The notes beneath the pieces are model-generated. The model had not been told where the DNA came from. It worked only from the letters and a program-made list of their open reading frames with translations, and did no database searches. This document shows, in pieces, positions 41,173-51,024 of a stretch of DNA of 64,000 bases (position 1 is its first letter; each line of letters starts with the position of its first letter). The stretch is from Desmodesmus armatus. Taxonomy: Eukaryota > Chlorophyta > Chlorophyceae > Sphaeropleales > Scenedesmaceae. The stretch is from positions 106,843 through 170,842 of the forward strand of contig VIIQ02000179.1 of NCBI GenBank assembly GCA_007449985.2. Reading direction: 5' to 3'. The position numbers and the translations under genes are program-made.

Positions 41173-41680
41173 TTACACGCCCCTGATCTCAAAGGTGTAT
41201 GTCTCTCCAGGGTTCAGTCCGGCGGCGCGGTAGGAGGCGGAGGTATGGGCGGGGGTTACGTCAACCTTGGCCGACTGGATGGCCTTGCCGTCCTTCTGCA
41301 AAGGCGGCAGCAGCAGCAGCGGCGGCGGCAGCGGTGGCAGGGGCAGAAGAGCGAGTTAGTGACTGCTGCAATATGCAGTGTGCATTGGCCCACTTTCGAG
41401 TGCTATGGCATCAGATGCACAGCTGATGCACACCCTGTCTGCTACTGTGCCCTCCAATAAACTTGGTGCCACTGTGTCAACCCCAGAGATTGGTGCGCAG
41501 TTCCAGCTGCAGTCGCAATACGTCTGGTTGTGGCTGCGCCAAGAGAATATGAGCTCTTGAGTTTCATAGCTACAGGTGTAACTTTGATTTGATTTGATTT
41601 GATTTGAAGCCCACCCTGATTGGCCACATGACATCATCCCAACACCTTTCCTGCTTGGGGTGCCACCTGTGCAACAACAC

Positions 41681-41717
<37 letters not shown>

Positions 41718-41939
41718 CCAGCAGTCGCACAGTCGTGTGGTCACCACAGTGTGCCGCCTCACCCTGATGATCTTGACGTCGTAAAAAGTGATGCAGCTGT
41801 CCAGGCCGCCGGAGGTAAGGCTGTCCTTAGGGCGTGGCCAGTTCAGGTTGAGGTCGGAGTAAGAGCCAGAGTTGGTGGTGGTCATCTTGATGGAGGACAT
41901 GGACACCTGGCCGGGCTGTGGGCGGTGAGAACAGCAGGA

Positions 41940-41984
<45 letters not shown>

Positions 41985-42425
41985 CAGCCGTGTGCAAGGG
42001 CAGGGCGGGTGAGACCCGGTGGTGGGTGCATGGATGCAGCTCTTATGCAGTAAGAGGGACCCAGGACGCGGATTGCATGCGCTCAAGGTAATTGCGCTGC
42101 ATGCTTGCGACGTTCGTGGTCCTGGCGCGGCTGCATGACCGGGTTACTCCCAGGCACTACTGCGATCTGCGGTGAGCTACTGCGGATGCCGTCACAGCGG
42201 CTGCAGAGCAGCTGATAGACATGTTTAACTGTGCGTTATTTGCATCTGCATGATGAGACAGTCGTCGGGCTCTCTGGTGCTGCCGGATGAATCAGCTGCT
42301 GGTCCCATCGACTGAAAAGTGGCAGGACGCCAGGGACCTACCTTCAGCTTGTTGTCGCAAAGCTGGATCTGTGCGCTCACAGCGACAACACCAACCAGCA
42401 GCAGAGCAACGACAGCGGCCTTCAT
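41173..42425 (-). CDS. Small secreted protein with a single fibronectin type III-like domain
   Basis: Three phase-0 exons on the minus strand: 42425-42342, 41915-41763 and 41295-41173, giving 119 aa. The first 18 residues (MKAAVVALLLVGVVAVSA) form a clear signal peptide with an A-x-A-like cleavage site, so the mature protein should be about 100 aa and extracellular or in the secretory path. The rest fits one FN3 beta-sandwich: an early LNLNWPRP strand with the conserved Trp, YDVKII in the middle, and the closing L-x-PGETYTFEI pattern that marks strands F and G. Two Cys (in LCDNK and DSCITF) could form one disulphide. No membrane anchor follows, so it may be a wall or matrix protein. The introns carry CTG repeats (sense strand) at 41941-41983, 41684-41716 and near 41307-41330, the first and last directly before acceptors. 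A (TTTGA)n run sits at 41583-41607. I do not know a named homologue. Confidence 0.8.
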
Positions 42426-43316
42426 CGTGTGGGCTGGGACTTCGGCTGAAGGTGTGCAGTTGCAGGGTGAAATTTTGAAGGTGCAGACGCAAGAATGGAC
42501 GAGGAGTGCCCGATTCTGGCTATAAATACCTTCAGCGAGTGGTCTCGAAGTGACAGGTTTACCGCTACAGTCATGTTCTAAAAGAAACTGACACGATACA
42601 GGATGATTTTACTACGCGAAGCTGCTGCTGATTCATGTTTGAGAATTTTCTTCAAGCGTGAATCAATCAGTGCCTGTGCTATGCGCTGCTTCGCTTCTTG
42701 GGGGGGCTAATCGAGGGTCCCAGAACGGCACGGTTAGCAAGTCGCTCCTCCACACATCACAGAGGCGAACGACTCGCATGCTTTCACAGATCAAACAAAG
42801 GTGCAGTTGCGCTCTGCTGAGTTTGGGTCAGTGCAGCCAGGGTGCACTTTGGGGGGGGGGTGCCTGGAGATCAGCTGTTTTGGGTGGTGACCTCTGCTTT
42901 GTAGTAAGATCGCAGAGGCTGAAGCTGCCGCGTCTGTCAACGCAAACAAGTGGATAGTGATGCATATGCATGTGCAGCTGAAGCTAGACGAGCTTCGGGG
43001 CCCCCAACCCTTGGCTCACTGTGACATGAAGGTGACTGGCCAGTTGCTGCCCTTCTGCTGGGCTGGATGTTGCATCAAAGCTCCACTGTGATCATCAATG
43101 CTCCACTGTGATCATCGATGCTTTGTGTCAAGGTTGGAACGTTGGTGGCGCTGCCACAACATGCATGCTACACATGCCCCTGTCGATGAGTTCTGCTGCT
43201 GCTGTGGCCCTCACCACACAACACGATCGAGGCGTGTCTTATTATAATCAGTTTCACCAACCCCCAAGCCCATCAATCAGCATACACTGGCAACAGCCAA
43301 TGGCTAATCCATAAAG
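42426..43316. other. Intergenic region upstream of the FN3 gene and downstream of METTL16
   Basis: Carries the FN3 promoter (leftward) and the METTL16 3' UTR. Contains a G10 homopolymer near 42851 and a short direct repeat GCTCCACTGTGATCATC at 43079-43117. No gene was seen. Confidence 0.45.
42521..42528 (-). promoter_or_regulatory. Possible TATA-like box of the FN3 gene
   Basis: TATTTATA on the minus strand lies about 96 bases before the ATG at 42425. Position and sequence fit a core promoter, but no transcript start is visible from sequence. Confidence 0.35.
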
Positions 43317-43409
43317 TCACACTGCTGCATCACTAACCACCCACATAAGTTCCATGTCCTGCCTCACTTTCATGAATGCAGCTTGCAACAGAGCCAAACT
43401 CGCTACAGC

Positions 43410-43442
<33 letters not shown>

Positions 43443-44484
43443 TCCAACAACCTTCGCAACCACTTGCAGCACCTTCCGCTGCTGGAACACCCCCACTTCC
43501 ACTGCCAGCATCTCCCCATCAGCAGCAGACACAGCAGCACCACCCTGCTGCTGCTGGGTAGTAGGCAGCTGACACTGTATCGTCCATTTGCTGGTGTCTA
43601 CCTTCAATGCTGTTGCACCACAGAGGCTCGCCAGCAGAGCTGCCAGCGCCTGCAGCACTCGCCTGCCCTCAGACACCGACGCCTCTACAGTAAAAGACAC
43701 CTGCTGCTGCTGCTGCTGCTGCTGCTGAGGGTGCTGTTTCTGGCGTTGGGGTTGAGTCACAGGCTGCTGCTGCTGTTGGTGGGGTTGTGTGGGAGACTGT
43801 TGCTGCTGCTGCTGCTGCTGCTGCTGTGGGCGCTGGGCACGTGGTAGGGGCAGGTTGGCTGTGCTAGCTGGCACGCTGAAGGACCAGGCCACAGCCCAAC
43901 GGCTGGTCTTGCCCTGAACCAACTCAGTGGTACGCAGCGCAGTCACACCTGCGGGGCACAGCACATCACACTTTGAGCACACAGCCCGGCGTGGCACCCA
44001 AGCAGCAACATGCCGCCCCACAGCACACGTATCCCTGCCCGTGATGTTGCCCCCTTGTGCAACTATTTACCGTGGTGCTTGCACCAGTCAGCAGCATACT
44101 ACATCCTGCCCCTCCACAAGAACACATGATTGCACCTTATCTATCGAAACACAGGGCCCAGCACGCATCCCGCATTCTCACGATACATTCTTGAACTGTC
44201 CTGCTCAGGTGATTCGGCTGGCTGCAACGGCATGACGGGCCTCTGCACACAAACACTACTAAGCCTCCACACTGGTCCACTAAAACTCAAAGCCCCAATG
44301 CAGCCTAGTGTTGCCACACCTGCATTGTGCAGCTCTTGTCGCAGTATCTTGAGAGTGTTCTTCTTGCCGCACATGCTGCTGTACCAGTGAACACGGCCCC
44401 GCAAAACTAGGCTGTCGGCGATCATGGCCCGCACGAATGACAGCTCGCCGCCGGGGGTCACCATCTCAGTGGCGGTGCCTGCAG

Positions 44485-44573
<89 letters not shown>

Positions 44574-46230
44574 GTTGATGTTGTGGGATGTCGGCACTAC
44601 CAGCAGAACAAACAGCAGAAACTTTGACGAAACAAGTATCAACGGCGCCGGCGCCGACACAAAAGGCAGCAGCAAGACAAACAAGCAGCAGTAAAAGCAG
44701 TGGAGCATCCCTGATTGTAACTTCGGGACCTGCTGCTAGTATTGCCCGTGCTGATAGGTTGTGCCGTTTTTGTCATCAGGGGGTAGGCGACGAGATGCAC
44801 ATGATTGCTGAATGTGAAGCATATGATGTGTTGAGGCGCTCGCATGCTGCTCTTTTTGCTGACTTTGGTGGTTGGATGGAATTCCCATGCAATGTGTCTG
44901 CAGCCCAACTGCGGTCCTTCATGCACCAGCCTGCCCGTCGTGTTGGTGCTTTTCAGCGTGAGTGTGGCCAACGCCGGTGGACCAACCCCCCGTTGGAGGT
45001 CCTGTTTGCAGACGGGCTGTCAGCTGAGGAAGCTGATACCCTCTTGGGTGTTGCTGAGGATGGGTTGGCCCCTGATGCTTCCGATATGTTCGTCAGTGCA
45101 TTCTCAGATGAGTTCTACGATGTCTATTCAGATGCGTTCTATGATGCCGATACCCCATGAGCCTCGTTGGCTCCCTACGGGGTGTTCAGGCTCAGCCTGA
45201 ACCATGTAACAGTAACAGTAACAGTAACAGTAACTGGCCTCTGCGGGAGGCCCCTGCCGCCCCACCCCACCCCCAAACAACCCTACTACAGATACTACCT
45301 GCCACCTGCTCCCAAGACAATCAATCCCTCTTCAGGCTCCTCCTTCCGTGCCCCCCCCCCCCCAAAACCCTCTTGCTCAGCCCTCCAACCCCATGTGATT
45401 TCCCTTTCCACCCCCCCCCCCCGGCCCCCAAGCGCACATGCACCCTCCCCTCACCTCCACACGCAGTACTGGGGTTCCTGTTTGCTTCCACCAGCGACTC
45501 AAACCACCCTGCTACAGATACTACTATAACTACTTGCTTGAGAGAAACATCTCGCCGCAACAACTCCAGGCTGCTCCTCCCTTGCAATTCCCTTCCCTCT
45601 TGCTCAGCCCAACACGTGCTTCCCCGTGAATCCGCACCTGCCCCCCCCCCCCACCCACCCACGTGCACCTACACCCTCCTCTCACCTCCACATGCAGTGT
45701 TGGGGTTCCTGTTTGCCTCCGCCAGCGACTCAAAAAACGGCGGGTTGCACATACAGAAGTGAAACCTCTCATCACTCCCCACAAGCGCACCAGCTACCGG
45801 CCCCATCCCGTGCTCCTCCCGGCCCTGCTGCTGCTGCTGCTGCTGCTGGCCAGGCTGGTGCCCCACTTGTGTGAGGTCACTCCCTTCCTCACAGGCTGAC
45901 TGTCTGACTTCCAACAGCCCCTCCAGCTGTGGGTTGGCCTGTACCAGGGCATGTGCTGCTGTCAAGGCCGTGTCACTGACATCAACCCCCACCATACGCC
46001 AGCCATACACAGCAGCGCCTAGCAGGCAGTAGATGAGGTTAGCGCCACAGCCGATGTCGAGGCCGGTGACGGGGCCGGTGACACCTGCAGCAGCAGTGGT
46101 GGCAAGCAGCAGCAGCAGCAGCAGCACCTATCACTTAGCACCCGCAAGCAGTATGCAGCAGCTCTCAGCAGACAGTGGTTGAGATGGAGCCACCGACAAT
46201 TTCGAGGCGGAGGAAAGACCAATGACACCT

Positions 46231-46268
<38 letters not shown>

Positions 46269-49200
46269 GGGTGCAGCAGCAGCAGCAGTGGTGGCAGCAG
46301 CAGCAGAAGCTGTGAAATGATCAACTGCCAGCCGTACACAGTAGCGCCTAGCAGGCAGTAGATGAGGTTGGCACCACAGCCGATGTCGAGGCCAGTGACG
46401 GGGCCGGTGACACCTGCAGCAGCAGTGGTGGCAGCAGTGATGGCAGCAGCAGCTGTAAACCTGTCAGCCGTACACCCCAGCGTCCAGCAGGCAGAAGTTT
46501 ACATTAGCGCCACAGCCGATGTCGAGGCCGGTGACGGGGTCGCTGACACCTGCAGCAGCAGCAGCAGCAGCAGCAGTGGTGGCAGCAGCAGCAGCTGTGA
46601 AGTGATACCTGCCAGCCGTACACAGCAGCACCGAGCAGACAGTATGTGATGTTGGTGCCGCAGCCAATGTCGAGGCCGGTGACACCTGCAGCAGCAGCAG
46701 CAGTGGTGGCAGCAGCGGCAGCAGGAGCAGTTGTTCATGTGGCTGTCTCCCCCCTTCAAACACACCATGCCCCTCCCTCCCTTCTCAGCCGCCACCTTCT
46801 CAGCTATCATAGCTATCATCAGCTATCTGGCGGCTAGAAGCAACGTGCATCATTCTATCTACATCAATGAGTGACTGCAGGGTCATGGCATTTGTGTTGG
46901 GCGCCATGGCTCTGGAGGTAACCCAGCGATCCAGGTAGGAACATACGCGTTGATTCACGCAACAAGGAAAAAGTGACTGGAGGCGCAGGATGGGGGGGGG
47001 GGGGGGATCATGGAAAGGGTTTTTTGGGGGGGGGGGGGAACACTGCTTGAACATTTGTTGTCGTAATTATGCAAGCATACGTGCATCCCACTCTGAAGCC
47101 CTCCCCCTCTCCCACACGCACGCAAACACGCCCCCCCCCCCCCACCTCCCATGCTGTCGTAAGGTTTGAGCAACGTACATCCTTCTATCAGGACCTGCAG
47201 TACTGTCCAGGCGATGTGAGCTGTCGCAGCTGTTGGCAGTGCCAACCTACACACGAGGGGCAACCAGCACACATGAGCTCTACATTTGGTGCTGCAGGTG
47301 GCGGCACTCAACATGTGGGCTCAACCCCTCACATCCTTGGATGGTTGATGCATTGGCTGGATGCACGCCCTGTGTCTACACCCACCCAGCGCCCCTCCCA
47401 CAAAGGTCCTGGAGTTGCACGCGCACCCACCCACAAGGAAACAACAGCTTCATAACCACACAGGTAGCAAAGCATGCATGCATCGATTTTCGACGCACTA
47501 CATGAGAGTACCGCCCAGCTGTAAACATGTTCACTTGTACCCCCCCCCCCCAAATGCGCAACTGCTGGTGTGAGACCACCCTGTCTCCCGTAGCCCCCCC
47601 CCCGGTCATGCTTTGAAGCTTAGCCCTCCCATATGCATCAATGTGAATGCGGCCTGCCAGGTCTGTTGCCGTGTGCCCTTAGCCGGCAAACGACCACAGA
47701 CCAAGCAGACCACACCCACATTGCTGCACATGGGAGGGCCCAGGGCTCCTTGTGTTGAGATTGCCACTACTGCTTGAGGCCTACATGTAGGCTGCTGCTG
47801 CTGCTGCTGCTGCTGCCAGGCTTGAGGCCTACATGTAGGCTGCTGCTGCTGCGGCTGTTGCTGCTGCTGCTGGTGCTTTTGCTGGTGCTGCTGCTTTTGC
47901 TGCTGCTGTTGCTGTTGCTGTTGCTGTCGAAGCTGCTGCTGCTGCCCCTGCTGCTCCAGTGCTTTGGTTGCTCCCCCCCCTCCCAAAAAAATCTTGCTGT
48001 TCAGCCTCTGTGGTCCATGTTGGCTTAGGCTTTTGCGTTGAGTTGGGGTGGTAGGGTTGAGGTTTTGGGGGTGTTGGCCCAGCGAAACCCGCATATCAGC
48101 AACATGAGCAGGGCTGCTGGGCACGGACACACTGCAGTGCTGCTGGCTGCAACAGCAAAACTGTCCAACCCATGTTGGCTGAATGCTGCTGACGTACCCA
48201 ATACTGAACACATGAGCGGTGTTTGCCGCTCACGTATACAGTAGTCGTGAACACCAGCAGCATTCACCCCACACCAGTTGGCCAGCTTTGCTGCTGCAGC
48301 CGTCAGCACTCAATGTGTGCCCCCCCCCCCACACACACACAAACACACACACCTTCTTCCCCCCCCGCCCCCTCCCGTCCCCCACCCCCACGGCCCCTAC
48401 ACAAAATTTTCCCATTATAGAGGGGAAAAGGGCAGGCACCCACACCCAACAGGCTGTCAGTCTCATTGTCACCAGCATTGCATTGATAGTTTTTGCTCAT
48501 GCTTACTGCTCAAACACCTTGGAGTGCTGACAGCTGCTGCAGGTCCGCGCACGCGCGCCCACGCGCCTACGCGCGCACGCACACACGTCGGACTATGTTG
48601 GTGTGCCTCATAGACTGCTTGCATGTGACTTGCATGTCCATAGTATGCTAGCTATGCTCATTAATCCCTGTGCTGACACACCCACACAAACATTAATGGT
48701 TGTAACTCATGTGTTCAACACACACACAATGCAGTGCTGCCGGCTGCAGCAGCACAGCTGTCCAGCCCATGTTGACTGAACGCCATCCTTGTGCCCGGTA
48801 CGAAACACGTGAGCGACGTTTGCCGCTGACGTACCCATTACATAGGACACAGCGATGGCGTTCAGCCAACATGGGCTGGTCAGCTTTGCTGCTGTAGCCG
48901 TCAGCATTCAATGTGTGCATCCCTATCTCCCCCCCCCCCCCCGGGTCCTTACACTCAAAGTCCATATCTACAGGGGAGCACTGCACGCACCCACAAACAA
49001 TAGGTCATCAGAATCAATGTCACCAGCATTGCATTGGTAGTTTCATTTCATCATCAGTTCTCACATATTTTGTGGTGTAAACAGCTGACGCAGGTCAGCT
49101 ATCCAGTGGATGTGATCGGCCCTGTTGGGCACTGGGTTTGGGGTTGAGGAACTGGACTTGGGGTTTAGGAACCAAACCCCAAACCAGGGTTCACACACCT

Positions 49201-50533
49201 TGTGGTGCTGACAGCTGCAGCAGGTCAGCTATCCAGTGTATGTAGTTGGCCCTATTGGGCACTGGGGGTACCAGCTGACCCTGAGGCAGGTCCCACACCA
49301 CACCAAAGTCTACCTGGGGTGAAGGGCAGCCAAGGCAGCAGCAGCAATAACAGCAGAAGGCAAGACTCATGCCCCAGTATTGGCAGCAGCTGTCGGCTGA
49401 CATCGGACCCAGAATTTGTTACTGTGACTCCACAGTGGAAATCCTAGTGCCCATGTTTCCGGGCTCTGACAACGTAGCAGGCAGATGGGCAGTCAGCAGG
49501 TGCACATAAGCTTTCAAACAAAGCACCCCGCCCACATAACTCTGCTGCTGCTGCTGCTGCCCGCTGCTGATTTGCATCCATCGTTCACACCCCCAAACAT
49601 ACGTGATCCAAACATGGATGATTGCCCATTGATTGTCAGTGCTGTCTGCCGCTACCGCTTCAAGAGTGACTCACCTTTAGCAGTGCTGCTGTCAGCTCCT
49701 TGGTTGCCTCCCAGCTTGTGAAGTCCAGCACTGGCCTCACCCCCCTACCGCTACTGCTGCCAGCCCCTGCTGCTGCTGCTGCTGCTGCGCCAGGGTAGAT
49801 CAGGTGCTGGGCCAGAGGGGGGTGTGCTGCTGCCAATGCGGCAAAGTCAGGTTCTCCAGCTGCATACAGGTTGGCCGGGTGCATGGTGAGGGCCTTTCGG
49901 CGCTGCTTTGCAGGCTGTTGTGCTGCTGAGGGGTCCCCAGGGCCTGCCTTGCGCTTCTGCTGCTGCTGCTGCTGATGATGATGGTTAGTATCATTTTGGG
50001 CTTGATAGCCGTCTGACGGGTCTGTTGCGGCTTCATGCTGCTGCACCAAGTCTGCTGCTGCTGCTGCTTGTTGCAGCGCAAGCTGCTGCTGGCTGCTGCC
50101 GCTGCCATTGGCCTCTTCTGCTTGGGCGGCAGGGTCTAAGGGGCCTTCAGGGTTTGTGTTGTCATCAGCAGTGTAAGCAGCAACTGCTGCCTCAGAGCTG
50201 GCCAGGGCTTCAGAGAGTTCTGCATGCAACTGTGAAGACAGTAATGAGGTGGGGCGATGACCAGAGGGGATGCTGGTGACTATAAGGCTGCACAGCACCA
50301 ACACACGCCAGTTATTGTGGATACCAACCTTGATGGTGAACCTCAAACAGCCTGGACTGATATTCTATTGTCTGCACTGGTCACACAAGGGGCAGCAGTG
50401 TTGGCACTGAGCTGACTCCCTACCCAATGCATACCTGCAGAGCCTCTTGGTCGTCTGGGTTGGATTGTAAGTGAGCTTCCAGGGCATCTAGGGATGTTTT
50501 GAGCTCAAGCACAACACCTTGCAGTTCGTCCAT
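43317..50533 (-). CDS. METTL16-like RNA N6-adenosine methyltransferase with SPF30-like N-terminal extension
   Basis: Six exons on the minus strand: 50533-50435, 50229-49675, 49313-49199, 46084-45686, 44478-44320 and 43948-43317. All junctions are GT-AG and in phase, giving 652 aa. The family methylates A in U6 snRNA and structured mRNA hairpins using SAM. Landmarks: [19 protein letters not shown] at residue 149 (the usual METTL16 start), [20 protein letters not shown] and ANYIHW, SAM motif LDIGCGAN near 265, the catalytic CNPPFF near 370, [23 protein letters not shown], then [13 protein letters not shown]. The tail ([18 protein letters not shown] ... [11 protein letters not shown]) resembles the family's C-terminal RNA-binding domain. 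The first 50 residues ([40 protein letters not shown]) look like the helical N-terminus of splicing factor SPF30/SMNDC1, without its Tudor domain. Introns 3 and 4 hold extra copies of exons 3 and 4 and a LINE fragment. The sense strand has CAG in exons and mostly CTG in introns. Confidence 0.88.
44488..44572. repeat. (CAG)n microsatellite, about 27 units, in METTL16 intron 4
   Basis: On the METTL16 sense strand this is (CTG)n ending at the exon 5 acceptor CCACTGCAG (44479-44481 is the AG-containing triplet on the minus strand). It is one of the longest pure trinucleotide tracts in the window. Confidence 0.95.
44575..45236 (+). mobile_element. 3' end fragment of a LINE with hexanucleotide tail
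   Basis: The open frame 44588-45160 carries [20 protein letters not shown], a C-x2-C-x8-H-x4-C zinc knuckle followed by EAYDVLR, which is the C-terminal signature of L1-like LINE ORF2 and parallels the LINE at 6.5-8.95 kb. No reverse transcriptase motifs remain, so the copy is strongly 5' truncated. After the stop, a short 3' UTR has GTTCAGGCTCAGCCTGAAC, a perfect hairpin, followed by about five copies of the 6-bp unit ACAGTA at 45206-45236, as expected of a LINE tail. The element lies antisense within METTL16 intron 4, with the long CAG tract at its 5' side. Its coding frame is open to the stop, so the insertion may be fairly recent. Confidence 0.75.
45455..45510 (-). pseudogene. Extra copy of the 3' end of METTL16 exon 4
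   Basis: The minus strand encodes [18 protein letters not shown], matching the functional exon 4 end [17 protein letters not shown] at 45745-45686, including the following GGTGAG donor. A poly-C tract lies 33-44 bases beyond the donor in both the copy (45411-45422) and the original (45643-45653), so the tract was copied too. The NPPF part is lost in the copy. Confidence 0.8.
46148..46685 (-). pseudogene. Array of four extra copies of the METTL16 SAM-motif exon
   Basis: Upstream (in sense) of functional exon 4 lie four copies of its first 70-80 bases, each preceded by a CTG-rich tract and a CTGCAG acceptor. Copy 46685-46612 encodes [20 protein letters not shown]. Copy 46549-46466 encodes [18 protein letters not shown] then a stop after VYG. 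Copy 46412-46330 encodes [20 protein letters not shown] and differs little from the real exon. Copy 46228-46150 is badly decayed. Spacings are about 136, 137, 184 and 144 bases. The downstream part of exon 4, including NPPF, is present only in the functional copy. Confidence 0.85.
47771..47950. repeat. CAG/CTG tract with repeated 14-bp palindrome in METTL16 intron 3
   Basis: GCCTACATGTAGGC, a perfect palindrome, occurs at 47779-47792 and 47827-47840, each followed by CTG units, in a 48-bp duplication. A further imperfect CTG run continues to about 47950. On the METTL16 sense strand this is CAG, the reverse of the usual intron polarity in this window, and it is open in one frame (47606-48211), so a skipped or alternative exon cannot be excluded. 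Confidence 0.6.
48124..48320. repeat. MITE-like palindromic element, copy 1
   Basis: About 65-bp imperfect inverted repeats (48125-48190 against 48256-48320) enclose a short centre. Both ends carry an ACACACT/ATGTGTG terminus and the GGCTGCAACAGCAAA-type core. A C10 tract follows directly. The second copy at 48717-48920 is clearly related. Confidence 0.7.
48514..48545 (-). pseudogene. Remnant of METTL16 exon 3
   Basis: The minus strand reads [10 protein letters not shown] with the donor-like GTGTT, matching the end of exon 3 ([10 protein letters not shown]). Only about 32 bases remain. It is flanked by the GTCACCAGCATTGCATTG block that also precedes the copy at 49066-49135. Confidence 0.6.
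48717..48920. repeat. MITE-like palindromic element, copy 2
   Basis: Inverted arms of about 70 bp (48717-48790 against 48852-48920) share AGCCCATGTTG-CTGAACGCCAT and the ACACA terminus. A C14 tract follows, as in copy 1. Both copies sit at the same place relative to an exon 3 remnant, so they were probably duplicated together as part of a unit of about 420 bp with period near 550-590. Confidence 0.7.
49066..49135 (-). pseudogene. Decayed copy of the 3' part of METTL16 exon 3
   Basis: The minus strand encodes [20 protein letters not shown], matching functional exon 3 [20 protein letters not shown] at 49268-49199. The donor is lost (AAAATATG in place of AAGGTGTG). Confidence 0.85.
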
Positions 50534-51024
50534 TGCCCGTGTTTGGTGCGAGAGAGGGGGGGGGGGGGAGTTACTTATTTTGGCTGGTCGATCTAGTGGG
50601 AAAGCAGGGACCTGTATGCTCAAGTTTGTTGATGAAATGGTGGGTATTCTGACTTTAGGGAACCCCTCTAAGCAGGCTGGACTTGTGTTGATCTCGATCA
50701 CTTCCTACAACATGAGAATGGTCGGATGCGGTCACTTACGCCAGTCGAGGAAGCCCAAATGTTATTTTGGGAATTACTGATCGACGATGGAGGCATATCG
50801 AAGGCGCTCTGTGCGTCTTGGTCAGACTGTTGACCTGGTCTGACTTTTTGCAACCGTGGCGCTGAGTTTGTGAACACCGAACGAGCTGGACGGCATAGTT
50901 GGGCGGGGGCAGGAGTGTCTGCAGCAAAATGACGTCGTTTCGCTATTTGCATGGGACTTTTAGCCCTGCTGGATGGTCGGCAGAATGGTGCCAGTAGCAA
51001 TCAGGCCTTCGCAATAGTGTAGGA
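50534..51024. promoter_or_regulatory. Bidirectional promoter region
   Basis: METTL16 starts leftward at 50533 and the Ala-rich gene starts rightward at 51025, leaving 491 bases for both promoters and 5' UTRs. A G11 tract lies at about 50556-50569, within the METTL16 5' UTR. No TATA box was recognised. Confidence 0.5.

Noticed and set aside
44488..44572. CRISPR-like regular repeat
   Set aside because: A pure trinucleotide microsatellite without spacers, in a eukaryotic intron.
47606..48211. 201-codon minus-strand poly-Gln frame in METTL16 intron 3
   Set aside because: It consists of CAG repeats plus part of a MITE-like palindrome. It is not needed for the METTL16 frame, so it was kept only as a repeat.
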